Position numbers and translations under genes: made by a program
DNA from: Diatrype stigma
Taxonomy: Eukaryota > Ascomycota > Sordariomycetes > Xylariales > Diatrypaceae
NCBI GenBank assembly: GCA_022225965.2
Contig: JAKJXP020000088.1
Coordinates: 1-64,000 of the forward strand
Length of the DNA: 64,000 bases
Reading direction: 5' to 3'
In this document: in pieces, positions 1-13,100 of the stretch
Numbering within the stretch: the first letter of the stretch is position 1
Layout: every line of letters starts with the position of its first letter
Notes under the pieces: model-generated
Databases searched by the model: none
Seen by the model: only the letters and a program-made list of their open reading frames with translations
What the model was told of the DNA's origin: nothing

Positions 1-135
1 GAGGGGATTCTCCTCTCTCTCTCCCGGGTGAACCCGGATTCTCGCCCCCTTTCCCCTTCCTTTATTGTTTGTCCTTCTTTCTTTGTTCTTCTCTCTATTT
101 TCTAACGGGTAACCTGACGGATAGTTCTCAACTAG

Positions 136-3100
136 CATGCTAGGACAACGTCCTCCTCCCGGGGTAAATTTACAGCAGCAGGGAGGAAGAGGAGGTGCAG
201 GAGACCACCAGTCGCGGCCAGCGTTCGACAACAACAACAACATGCCCGACGAAGGCATCTCGGACGGGTCGTCGTGGCCCGAATACCTCCAACCGGGAGA
301 CCAGTACATTGCCCCGGCCAGCGGGCTTGCCTTCGGCCAACTAGGTGGTGGCAGCGGCGGCGGCGACCAGCCACCATCGTTACTCCAATTCCTGCCGTAC
401 CGAAGCGCTGCGGATCGGCTGATGGCACAGTACTTCGCCTCGGTGCACGTCGTCGCCCCGTGCTCCCACCGACCGTCGCTGGAAACGGCGTACGCGTCGT
501 TCTGGGAGGAGGTCCAGGCGGGTTTCGAGCCCCGGCCGTCGACGCAGACTGTTATATTCGCAGCGCTGTTCAGCGCCATAGTGAGCATGGACGAACAGGT
601 TGTGGCCGGTGAGCTGGGCGGGTTTGCGAGAAACACTTGGGTAGGTAAAAATCTTTGAATAAGGCCGCGATTCCCCCTTTCTCCACTGCTTTCACCTGTC
701 TCTTTCGTTTCGGCCTCTTCTTTTCTCTTGAAAATCGGCCCGGTGCTTTGCTTGATTGTTTCTGGGTGCATCTGACGCCTGTCTGCTTGTTCATGTATAC
801 GACAACCAACCGAAGAGCCAACTTACTAATTCGCATCGTATCGATAGCTATCGAGTCTGAAAATGGGCGTGGAGACAGCCCTGAGCCGGGCGAACTTTCT
901 CCAGACCACCAAGACCGAGACAATGCAGGGATTCATCATGTACATGGTGAGGAACCCATTCCCATCCTCCCGTCAAACCTGGATACAGAGCCCCTTTACT
1001 TACCCCTCCCTCGACCAAAAAAATAGCTCGCCCTCTGCCGAGCCGAGGTGACGCGGGCGCACGCCGTGCTCGTCGGGGCCGCGGTGCGCCTCGCCGAGTG
1101 CATGGGCCTAAACCGGGACGGCGAGGCGCACGGCCTCACGCCGCTCGAGACCCACGTCCGCCGCCTGATGTGGCACCAGCTCTGTTTCCTCGACATCCGC
1201 ACCTGCGAGGTGCAGGCGCATGGGCAGGGAGGCCTCCTGCGGCCCGTCATCCGCCGTGAGGACTACGACACGAAGTTGCCCCTACGCTGCGATGAAGCTG
1301 AGATCACACATGAAGCCGCGCCAGCCGGGGCCGGCTCCCCGTCCGACTCCGATCGTCGCTGGACTGCTAATACCCTCTCGCTGATTCGGTTCGAGATCAA
1401 CGAGATGACGCGAATCGGTGAGTTGAGTGGGCAGTGGGGCGTTGCCGGATCTACTAAGTAAGGGGGTAAGTGAATATAATTGTTTGCTAACTTAAGGGCC
1501 ACTCCCTCGTTGTCCATAGTCTGGCTCGACCGTCGCAAGCTCGAGGACGGAAAGACGACGCTAGAGGCGGTGCTCGCCAAGATCGAGACCTTCCGCCAGC
1601 GGCTCTCGGCCAAGTACGACGGGCTCTTGCTGGGGGCTGATGACGAAGACAGAGACGGTGACAGCGACGGCGATGGCGACGTTGACGTTGGCGTTGGCGT
1701 TGACGTGCGGCTCCCCACGGCGGCGCGGCGTTACGCGCGCTGCGTCATGTACCTCCTGACCTACCGGCTGCACGTCATGGCGTTACATCCGTACAACTTA
1801 AACCCTGTCGCGGCGGCGATGACTTGCAGCTCCTCGTCACATTTTGCTGATACTGCCACTGCTACTGCTACATCTGCACATGCACCTCCGTCCGCAATAG
1901 TATCACAAACAGTATCGCCAACAACCTCGTATTCATCACCATCATCGCCATCAAAACAAACAACATCGCCACCACGATCACAACCATATCCACCGCTACC
2001 CCCACCGACACCCCCACCGCTATCGCTGCTCCTCCCGCCCCGCCTGAACCACCTGCTCGTCGCGTCGAGCATCGCGGTGCAGGAGCTCGCCATCCAGCTG
2101 GCGACGGACCCGGCCTTCGCGCCCTGGGCCTGGTACGCGGGCGCGTACTCGCAGCACCAGGAGGCGCTGCTGCTTCTCGCGGCCGAAGTCTCCCTTTACC
2201 ACCATCACCAACACCCCCAGTCCAGGCACGGGACCTCCGCTGCGTCTTCCAGTATTGGTGTTGATAATGGCGGCGGCGGCATTAATAGCAATGGCAGCAA
2301 CAATAACGCCGACCGCATCTGGCCTTGTCTCGACTGGGTCTTCGGCCTCGACCGCCGTCTGCCGCGCGAGATCCGCGCCCTCGGTCTCCTCGCCGAGGTC
2401 CACGATCGCACCGCGGTGTACCTGCGCCTGAGACGGAGGCGCGGTCCGACCGGGAGGGTGACGGGGAGGCGCGGGCTGGGGCGGAGCAGTTCGGCTCACG
2501 CTGGACCTGCTGTCTCCGGAAGCCAAGGTCGATGTCAAGGTCCCGACCATGCTCAGAACCGGGATCAGCACGGCCTGCCGCCGTTATCACCACCTCTACA
2601 GCAGCCACCGCCACCATCGAGACGGATGCAACCACAGAAAATACCATCGTTGGCGTTTCCAACTCCACAGCAGCAGAGAAGGCGCCTGGATAGCGATGGT
2701 GGTGGGTCGTCTATCAAGGTCGATCCGGCGCCGATGGCCTACGTGGCACCCGCGCTGTCGACGAGACGCAGAGCACCGCCACCGGCTTTCCAACCACCAC
2801 AACAACCCCAGCAGCAGCAGCAGATGATGGCATTCGCAGATCTATCGGGCAGAGGAGGAGACGCGAGGTTCGCAGTGCCTCCCCCATCGGCTCTTGGCTC
2901 GACTATCGCTACTACCACTGCTGCTGTCACTACTCCCACCATTTTGTCCAACAGCAGCGGCCTGGGGATGCGACTTTCAGGGGACAACCGGAATGGTGAC
3001 ATTCCTACTACTACGCATCACGGCACTGCCGCCGCCGCCGCCGCCATGGATGCGATCGATTGGGTACGTACGCATATTCGTGCACCTAGACACTGCACTG

Positions 3101-3340
3101 CCCACTATGTATATTCGAACAAGCCCCCCCTTCCTCATACCGTGCGGTCCATCGTGTATTTCTTTGTATTCCGCTAGCCTGAACTGAGCCCATGTGAGCT
3201 TACGATTTCGCATTTGCTAATCAAACCGAATCTAGGACACCGTGAACTCCCTCTTCCCTACGGACCCGCAGCACGGCGGCTTGAGCGCCCAGGGCTTCCA
3301 GGGCCTGAACATGGGCGTCCCCAATTGGGGTGGGACATAG
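136..3340 (+). CDS. Fungal-specific (Zn2Cys6-type) transcription factor, 3' part
   Basis: Five exons read in one frame: 136-640, 848-946, 1027-1417, 1520-3063, 3236-3340 (880 codons plus stop). The spliced product carries a fungal transcription-factor middle homology region: the stretch around VTRAHAVLVGAAVRLAECMG, then RRLMWHQLCFLDIRTCE, then the PWAWYAGAYSQHQEALLLL segment near 2120-2180. No Cys6 zinc cluster is present, so the DNA-binding N-terminus should lie left of the window; bases 1-135 look like the end of an intron (CTAAC at about 102, ACTAG at 131-135). An ATG sits at 137, but I read it as internal. Odd points: an acidic/valine repeat (about 1630-1705) and a Ser/Thr/Pro low-complexity block (about 1820-2030) are inserted within the regulatory region, and the C-terminal third is Gln/Pro/Ala-rich. 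The likely role is a nuclear regulator; the target pathway cannot be inferred. Confidence 0.85.
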
Positions 3341-4156
3341 CAGTGACGTTGGCCGGCGCGCACGGGGGTGTGGATGTGCGTGGAATATTGGACGACTATC
3401 CTTCACATTTCATCTGATTCGTTTTTGGGGGGAAGATATTTTTGGTCCATAGATTTGGGTTCGATATATACTTTGTAGAGTCCCGAGGCTGCATTGCATC
3501 TATTTTCGACCCTCAACGTAGCCACAAGACCATATGTGAAGAAATATCCAGGCATATACGACGACAGGTATATGACTATCTGACATCCATCGAGCTCGAT
3601 TCAATATTCATCTCACCATTTAGGTATTGGGATCTTGACTAAGGACACTTTTGAGATATTCGAACTAAATATATTGATGTCGTTCATGCATTCATAATCT
3701 TCGTTGCTACTGAATAGGAGACATTTCTCATCATAGACCCCTTATCTCTTCCTCTTCCCACCGCAAGGGGTTAATTAGGTATACACGTGTAAATTTTTCG
3801 CCCACCAAGCACGGAGTCGGAAACTGGAAACGTAGAGCCAGAGACACAAAACCTCCAGGTATCATCAAAACCCTAATTATCCATCATGAAAGAAACAAGA
3901 AAAGAAAGAGGAAAAAAAGAGGAAAAAGAGAAATCAGAAATCATAACGTAAAATGTAGTACCCCAAACCTCCATGCTTAATTTGATTGATTCATTGAACC
4001 TTTCCTATGCTCCCAGATCGCTCCATTTATCGTGGTCTCATAGTACCCCCCTTTTTTTTAAACCTGGTAAATCGACCCCATAAGATAAGAAGAAAAGACA
4101 TAAAAGAGATAAAAAATCTCTATATGTTGAAATGCGTCCGTAAAATTGGGAAAACA
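3341..4156. other. Intergenic region between convergent genes
   Basis: This is 3'-flanking DNA shared by the transcription factor and the giant minus-strand gene. It holds A-rich and T-rich stretches (for example 3895-3935) and no convincing coding frame. Confidence 0.7.
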
Positions 4157-7100
4157 CTACGGGGCATCCTGCATGCTCACACTGGCAATGCTCTGAACGC
4201 CTAATGCAGAGGGTGTGGCCCCGCGGGAAAGCGGGACGCCTCCAGGATCGGATGATGGTGTCATCCTCCGGGGCTGCGGGTGTCGCGGCTTGGCTATCAG
4301 CACTTGCGCAGGGCAGACCACGATTTCTTCGTCCCCAACGCCGTTGTCATCGCCCTTCTTCACGACAAGTGGGAAAAGCACGGTGCGAACAATGGCTCCT
4401 TGCGCCTCTAGGTCTTCGTTGGAGATGGAGTCCCCAGACCGCTCGTTCATGAGGGATGCGTTGAAGGCAACGGTCTGCACCAACTCCCCGTTGGCATCGT
4501 ATTCCGGTTGGAGCGGGGGAAGCATCATGTACTCGGCACGCTGAGTGCGCATCTCGACGGACAGGTCCACCGCCTCGCGCATGACGCGGCGCAACTGTGA
4601 CTGAATTTGGTCCTCCATGTTGGAGGGGGGAGGTAGGATCATAGATAGGGTTTGTAAGATGGCTTGTACGACCGCTTCGGTGTCCTGGTTGCGTTGGTCA
4701 CCGAACGATGGTCGCCTAGATAACAGCGTCAAGGTCACGGAGCGCCACTGGCGGACGGCATGCAGCGGTCCTACTTCGGAAAGGAGCTTCTCGAGGGACT
4801 TGAGCTTCTGTCGGTGTTCTCGGTCCATGCCGAATAGGTAGCGGGTGAAGACGAACTCCCAGATCATGTTCATCGTCATGGACATGAAGACGTCTCGCCG
4901 CCTCACCCGGTCCCGGAGATAGTCGTCGACGTCGGATCCGTCGAGAATGGTATTGTCGAGCCGGTCAATGATCTTCTCATCGTTGATCTCGTTTGTCAGC
5001 CTGGAAGCGCGCATATCGGAGAACTTGGAGAAACGAAGCACCCAGTGCTGGACATGGGAGCATAGCTGTTGGCAGCGGTGATCGAAGTAGTCTTCGTTCC
5101 GGAGGCGAAGGAAGTCGGCATCCGGTGGTTTGTTGGCGAGTATTTGTTTCTGCAGGTCCCTCACCAGGCCCTTGGAGGTTTCCAGCTGATCGCGGAGACG
5201 CTGGATCTCGATGTCTTTTTCTTGTACGGTCTGGCTATAGAGACCCTGGGTGTCGCGATGTTCTTCGAGCTCTCGGGCTAGGGTCGCATGTTTGGATTCG
5301 AGACGGCCATATTTCTCATTGTGCTGGAGGGCAAGGAGGTTGTTGGCGCTGTTGAGCCCGTCGTTGACTTCGCGGAGACGTGAGATCTCGCCCTGCAGAG
5401 AAGCGACGGAAGCCTTCAGACCTTCGATGGCAGCGTCACGGTCCGCGACGATCTCGCCGACATTGGCGGTTCGTTGGTTCAGGCTGTATTCGGCTCGTGC
5501 TTTGGAGTCCGAAAGCATGCGATTCTCCGCGACGAGTGCCTCGACCCTGTTTTCAAGCTCTAGGACCTGGAAGCTCTGTCGGCGGCGCATGCTTTGGGAC
5601 GGGGGTCTTGTTGGTGATCTCGGGGACCCGATGCGGCCCTCGCCATAACCATCCTGTAGCACAGCAGGCGAGGTTAGTTTAAGTCCAAGGTCAAGTCTAA
5701 GTCCGAAGCCGAAGCCAAAGCCAAAGCCAAAGATAAGACCCAGTGACCGATGTAACCATTGGCCTCGATTGGCTCAGCGTGGCAGCAACGAAACGGATGG
5801 AGGCAAAGCAGTAGAGCAGAGCACAGCAGGGCAGAGCAGAGCAGGGCAGAGCAGGGCAGAGCAGAGCAGCAAAGCAAAGCAGTAAATCATTCAGCGACGA
5901 GGCTTTCATCACTCACGTAAACATCCGCCATCTCCTTGGCTCGCACTCGGCCCTCATTAGCTACAGGCGTTGCGTTCACTCGGTGTTCTCTTTCTTTCTC
6001 TTTCTCTTTTTCTTGGTCTCTGGCGGTGGAGGAGAAAGCTAAAGCCGATGAAGAGGCGGTGGAGATGGGGAGGTTGGTGTGTCCGAGTCCGGTGTGGGTT
6101 TGGTTGTGGCTGTGGCTGTGGCTTGCGCTCGGGGTCGGGGTTGCAGAGCTTGCAGAGCTTGCAGACCCCGCTGTAGTCCCAATTGCAGAGGGGTTTCCAG
6201 AGGGCTTTGCAGAGGGGTTCGCAGAGGGGTTTGCAGCGCCATGGCTTAGCGCGCGCACATCCCCGCTAAACCGCCTGTCAACCCGTCTCAAGGATGGCGG
6301 GGTATTCGAGGCATTAGAGGCGTTAGAGGCGTTAGAGGCGTTATTAGGCGAGGCATTGGGGGCATTGGGCCCATTGTTGGCGCTATTGCTGCCCGACGGC
6401 CGGGCACTTCTAGCGCTGGGACTGTCAGGCCGACTGGCCACCCGGGCGAGACTCGCGATCGACGCCGTCCGCCTGAACTGACGTTCGGCTAGCGGAGTGT
6501 GTCGCCGGTTCAGGCTGAGGTTGGGGTTGACGTTGTCCGACACGCTTCTCGGACCTCGTGCCAGCGGTGATGGTGACGGCGATGGTGACGGTGAAGCTGA
6601 GGGTGACTGTGCGAGCGAGCGCGAAGGGGTAGGGGATGGTGAAGAGGTCACCGGAGCACGTGGTCGTGGTCGCGGTCGTCCGAGGCCTAGGCCTGGATAT
6701 CTGGATGGCGACCGAGTTTCGTCTGCATCTGTCGCACGCGTAGTCTCCTGCTTAGTCTCCCCTGAGTCATAAACCTCCGGCGATTTCTCTTCTTGGGCTG
6801 GCGTCTTGAGTACCGGTGTCTCGCTGCCCAATATCCGCCTGGATCGCCCCTCCTGTCGTCTAGGCGTTTTCGTAGTTGTCTCGGCCTCCTCTTTCTCTTT
6901 TGTGCTTTCCCGTCGCAGCTTAGCACCGGTCTCGTTGAACCCAGACACCCCCTCCCGTTTCCGAGGCGTGTTCGTGTTCTCAGCCCAGTCCCGCAAGTGT
7001 ACACCGCTGTCACGTTTGCCGATCTCATCTGTTCCTAAGCTTCGTCGAGTGGGTTGTGGCGAATCCGGGATGAACCCGCTATCTCTGTTTGCTTCCGTGG

Positions 7101-10100
7101 CTCCTAAGTCTTTGCCTTGGGGGTTTGGAGCTCTGGCTTCTCGCGCCTCTTCGAGGTCCTCATGCGTCTCTTCCGTCACTGGGGGGAGACTAGAGGTAGA
7201 ACCCCGAACGAACTCGGGATGGGCGCGCAGAATCGGTGGCGTTATTACTTGGTGTTGAGAACTCCTGAGATTTGACTCCCCTCCTGGCGAGCTCACGGGC
7301 CCCATGGGACCATATTTGTTATTTTCCTGGCCTGGAATAGGCTCTGATGTATCCAATCCCTCTAACGTCTTCATGATGTCCGTAGTAGGTTCCTCCGTAG
7401 GCACCATTGGTTCCTTCGTACTGTTCTGTGAAGCCGGTGTTGGGTAATTTTCATATTCTCTCTGTTGCGCCAGCCTGCCCACGATAGGGCTTTCGATGTC
7501 TTGTTTCGTAGATTCTTGCGCAACTTTCATGTCCCCAGTCACACACCCTTTCGATTTCAAGGCCTCCTCTTGGTTTGGTGGTGGCGCTTGACGCTGGTCC
7601 CCCGATTCTCTCGGACTCTCAGTGAAGTCTTCCTCTCCTGTATCTAGCCTTCCTTCCTCCATCATCCTGATCGATCGTTCATTGAGCATCTCATCATCCC
7701 CTTGCATTTGTCTGACCTTGCCCTTGTCTGTATCGTTGGAGCTCTCAGTGGGAAGAGGGACAGCCTTGGTAGTTTCGTCAGTTGGTGAGCCTTCCTGTTT
7801 CTGGTCCGGTTTCCCCAAGTAAGATTCCATGAAATTCGCGGCAATCTTCTTTGTAGAGGCAGTAGAGCCTATGTGCCCTGTCTGACTGATTTGCCTGGAT
7901 GGAATCGCGGGAGCGCCGTGAGTCCCTGGTATCGGAGCCTCTGGTGTCGAAGCCTCTGGGATAGATTGAGACTCGAGGTAGGAGATAGCAATGTCTCTTG
8001 GGTGCGCTATGGCAGCCTGTTTGGTAGCCGGCGTCTCGTCTACGGATGCCCCTCCAGTGTCGAGTTGATCTTGACTGCTGGAAGAATACGATCTGGAGTT
8101 TGTCAACTCCTTCTCCCGTTCAAGTGACATCACGGGTAGTAGACCGCCAGTTTCTTCACCATTGCTGCCTTCGTTACCGCTGACGCCAGAGACATCACCA
8201 GCCAATTCGGTTCTGACCTTCTTGCGCTGAGTGGATTGATCGAATGGTTGTTCGTGTTGAATATGGCTGCTTAGCTGGGCGGGTGAGAGGTCTATTTTGA
8301 CTGACGACAACCTGCTAGTAGGAGGTGTACGTTGTTGTGGCCCGGGTTCTAGAAGTTCATCCGTCTTAGCGGTAACTTGTGATTCTTCCATGGTGTGTCT
8401 GTGTCCTGCTTGCTCCTCGTTGGAAGGAACTCTGAAATGTTCCTCGCCTTCATGTACGTCTTCATGGACCTCTACATCTTCCGGGGGCATTGGACTTGTA
8501 GTTTGCTGCAGGTTTTCGGCGAAACTCTCTGCCTTGAAGAACTCATCTTCGTCCCAAACTCTCTTGCCTTTAGAGGTGCTCCGCTCTACTTGCGAGATTT
8601 CTTCTGAGTTTGGTTGATCAACGTCTAAGCTGTCTCTTGACCCCATTGTAGCGTTCTCGAGCTGTGGTTGCTGAAAATCGCCGGTAGCTGTCTGTTCCGC
8701 CCCTGCTGTTACGGTTTGGTCGGTTTGCTTGTCTTGTGCTTGGGTTTCTGGGGCATCTGATAGTGTCTCGGATTCAAGTTGCTTTTTTCTCTTGTCTCTC
8801 TTTGATGTCCTTCGTATCAGTGGGAAAAGATCGGACTCCGATTCCCGTTCAAGCTCTGATAGGTTGGAAGAAGGTGTGTGAGGAGGGTTTCCAGATGACA
8901 TATCAACTCTTTCTGAAGGCCTATCTGTGGAAGACATGTCTTTCGAAACTGACACATCTGTAGGCTGAGATGGTGATGCGCTCTCTTGAAAGGCATCTAG
9001 GAGCTTGTCCGCTTGGTCTTGCATATCGACATTGGAGTTATCCCGCGATTGGGGCTGGCCACTTGAACCTGAAATTGCTTCTGGTTCTAGAGCACTAGCA
9101 ATCTGTGCCTGCTTGGCTTTCCGCCGCTCTTTGTTGGATTTTCTCCGGATAAGTTCGTGTGGCAGCTCCAGCGCGACTTTATCCACAGTGTCAGTCGGAG
9201 GTTTCGTGACTCGGCGTTCATCATCGGGCGTCGTATTCATCTTGCTGTCTTGCTGGTCACTTCGAAGATCCCTTGGAGGTGACTCTAATGGCCTACCGAT
9301 GTTCTCTTCTGAAGCTGCAGCGACCAGGTCACGAGTTTGGTGCTCGGAGAGCTCGGAAGGTTCAGCGTACATGGAGTCTGCTGGGGCGTCTGTGACTGGA
9401 GCATCTTCGACGGGAGCAGGGACATCGGGAGGAGTATTGAAGTCTCTAGACTCGTTCGACATTTCGTTGGCACGGGGCTGGCTTTCGATCTGTTGGCTAC
9501 TAGACTCGACTTCATGTTCCTCTCGCGAGGATAGCTCGGTCTGGCGTTCCTTTTTAGATGTGTCAACCGCTGATGTAGATTTGGGCTCGGGCTGGGGCTC
9601 GATTTCCTTCTGAGATCTCTTGTCCGAAGTAGACTCAGGGAAGTGATCATCCTTCTTGTCTGTTTGCTCTGAAGGGTCTGCGCTACTCTTGGGGATGGGG
9701 TCGTCGTTTGCCTGCTGCGGAGTTTCTTTAGCCAGAGTTCTTTGATTTTCAATTGGCGACGGCGATTGCAATGGCACTCGAGACTGCTCTAAAGGCGCTG
9801 TGGATCCTGACTCTGGTTCCCAGTCAGCCTGACTCGCTCTTTTTGACTTGGTAGGGGCAGTTTCCGGCCCATGTCCAGGCTCAGGCTCGTCTGCAGTGGC
9901 CGACGGTTGTTCTGTTGACGTGGGTTCTTGAGTCACAGATACATCCTGCTCTTCCGGTAGCAGGAGTCCTCCTAGCTCACGCGGAAGAGATACAGCTTGT
10001 TCCTCGGAGAGCATTTGCTCAGGCTTGGGTAAAGAGCCTTGATCATTTTGGCTCTGAGGCTCGACATCAGGAAGTTCCCAAGATCGGGTTTCCAGCAGTT

Positions 10101-13100
10101 CACGGGTTGCCTTTTCAGGGGTTTCGTGGGTGATCGTTTCACTTACAAGGGGTAGTGGTTCGGTACCTTTCGAGTCGACATCCTCCACATTCGGATCAAT
10201 GCCTATTCTTGGTGCTCCCGAGGCACTTTCGTTGTCGGTATGCTCGCCAGGACGCACCTTGGCCAAGCTCTCGGTAGCCAGTGGACCATCACCCTCGTCA
10301 ACTGAACTTGGGACCCTGTCAAAACTAGTGAACTGCTCTAGGCTTTCAGTTTGATCCGTTGTGAGACCATCTCCGCCCAACGACATGTCCTGAGCACTAG
10401 TTGGGACAACCTCGCGATCTCCTGCGGCTGCAGGCTTGTCTATAACTTGAAGACTAGCGTCTGTTTCTTGTGGGGCTGTTTGCGTAGACGCGGATTCGGG
10501 TTCCAAGGTGCCTGTTTGCCTCTCTGTCGTGTCCTTCTCATCTTGTATAGGAACATCGCTTGGTACTTCAGGTGTCAAGTTCGCTTCAGCCGCTATGTCA
10601 ACTTGTGAATTAGAATCCAAGCTGTGCCTCAACTCGTCGCTGGTAGTCTCTTGAACTGGATCCAGACGAGAGGTAGATTCGCTATCTTGCGCATTCGTTT
10701 CAACCTGTTCCCTATTGCTAAGGACGCTTGCGATATTGGCGGGCTGCTCACTAGATTCGTTTCCGCCTCTGGCGTCTTCTTGATGTATTTTAGTAGTAGG
10801 ATCGGATGCTTGTGTCTCTACTTGGCTAGCCTCAGTTGCAGTGATGTCTGGACTTGGCTCTGAACGGGTTGCTGGAGCAGGTTCTTGGACGGTCTCTGGC
10901 ATAGTTTCTGGAGCCGACTCTATCCTTGACTCTGTTTTTGGTTCCTGTTCCTGCACTGGTTCCTGCACTGGTACCTGCACTGGCTCCTCGACTTGCTCCT
11001 GCACTGGCTCCTCGACTGGCTCCTCGACGACTGGCTCTTGGACGGCTGGCTCTTGGACGACTGGTTCTTGAATTGACACCTGAGTATCATCTTGAGCCGG
11101 CCCCCGAGGTGCATCTTCTATCGATTTTACGTCCAGCTTTTTGGGCAACTCTTGAGAAAACTGTTGGGCTGGCATCTGACTCGAACCCTGGATTGGCTCC
11201 GGGACAAATTCCGAGACAAGCGCAGACACAGGTTCATCGTCTGGCACTTCGCTGATCGAGGCGCTGGCGCGCTTCTTCTTCTTCTTCTTGCTCTTCTTGG
11301 TAGGAACACTGCCCGATGCCTCCTCGTTTGCCGTGGTTTCCACAGGAGTCGATGTACTGGCCTCGATAGGTAGGGCCTCGTCTGTAGTCGAGTCAGGCCC
11401 AGGAGCCTCCTCTATCACTGCGCTAGGCTCTACTGCCGAAGCAGCTTCGTCCGCCATGGGTGCATCCGCCTTGGCCAGTTCGCTGCCCGTAGCTTCGATG
11501 GCTTCGGCCTCCACTTCAGTGGATGGTTCGGGCTCGGGGGTTGCGTCCACTATCACAGGAAGGGCTTCTTCTACTATCTCGGAGGGGCTCGGCAGTACAG
11601 TTGAGTCTTGAGCCTCGAGTTCGGAGGTAGGATGTCTTTCAATAGCTGCGGGGTTTTGCTCCGCAGATTCTGACACCTTTTCTGTCAGCGTTTCGGGCGT
11701 CATCTCTTTGGCAGGAGCTGATGGCTCCTTTGCAGGCTCGACTTGGGCTTCCACTTCTAGTTCAGATGGTTTTGCCTCTGCAAGCGCGATCCACTCCTCA
11801 TCCTGGGGAGCCTGGAATTCTCTGCTCTCAATATGTACTTCCCCCTGTTCTGTGACCTGGGGGGTGTGATGTGTCTCAATGGTTAGTTGGCTCTGCTCCG
11901 CTTGCAACGTCTTGTCATCTTCTAAGCCTTTCTGCTCTTGTATCTCGGTCTTTGCCGTTGTGTCGGCCTCAGGGATGTCTTCCAACATAGCGGGGAGGCT
12001 GGTTTCCGATGGCCCAGCCGGCTCTGACGCTATAGGAGGTTGTGCTGATATCTGATCTGGCTCCTGCAGCCCTTCTTCCTCTTGGTTGCTGGGTTTTTCC
12101 TCTTCCTCAGGATCTTTGCTCTTGTCAGCTACAGAGGCAGAGGATTCAACATTGAGATCATCGGTAGGAGCTGCAGGGGAGGGAGCTCCAAGAATAGCAT
12201 CATTCGGATTGGAAGAACTTTCAATGTCTTTAGCCTCAATCATGGGTGTTTGTATGTCTAGAACTGGAGCGGAAGTTTCTTCACTAGGCGCAGCCTTCGA
12301 GTCTTCTGCCATCACCTGACTACTGCGCTTCTTTTTCTTCTTGCCTCTCTTGGATTTCGTATTGGAGGGGCTAGGCGGGGCTTCCATAGGTGCTTCGGTA
12401 GGAGTCTCTTGTTCTGTCATCGCGGGCTGTGTTGACTCTTCTACTGGCGTTTCGTTATGCAGAGGGCCTTCTTGCAATGGTGCTTCGAGAACGTGATCCG
12501 CTCCCGTGGCGTTGTCCTGGCCTTGAAGTGCATCAATCTGTTGTCTTTCGGCACTTTCCGTCTCAATAGGTAGAACAAGGGCATCTTGCTGAGTTGGAGG
12601 CTGCTGTTCAAGCTCCTCAACGGAAGGAATCTGTGTTTCGGAAGAATATCTCTTTGCTAGTGAAGTTGGGTCCGGATCGACTGAAGTAGCTTGCTCCGTT
12701 GAGTGTGCCTCTTCTTCCCCATCAGGTACATGTGGATCGGCAGCCTTCTCAGGGGTATCCTTGGTAGGTTCGGGTTCCAACAATTCGGGTTCTGCAACTT
12801 CAGGATTGACCACAGGCGATACCTCGGCATCTGGCTGCGAGAATGGCTCTAAGATAGGAGAATATGATGGACCGGCAGATTGCTGCTCAGCCAGTATGAG
12901 TAATGCATCATCCTCCTGAGCTTGACTCTTCCTCTTCTTCTTCTTGGCCTTCTTGCTCTTCTTGCCGATCTTGGGAGATTCTGGCTCAGCAAGAGTAGTT
13001 GATGGTGCGTCTTGACTTGCTGGCACCTGGTCTGCCTGAGGTGCCTCTGAAGATACAACCTCCTCAGATGGTGTGAGCGTGGCTTGTGAGGCATCTGGTA

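Noticed and set aside
5936..6481. Open plus-strand frames opposite the giant gene (also 9005-9613, 11288-11611, 15074-15661, 15779-16930, 21116-21643)
   Set aside because: They are antisense to a continuous coding frame and mirror its Ser/Glu/Pro repeats; no domain, start context or splice pattern supports them.
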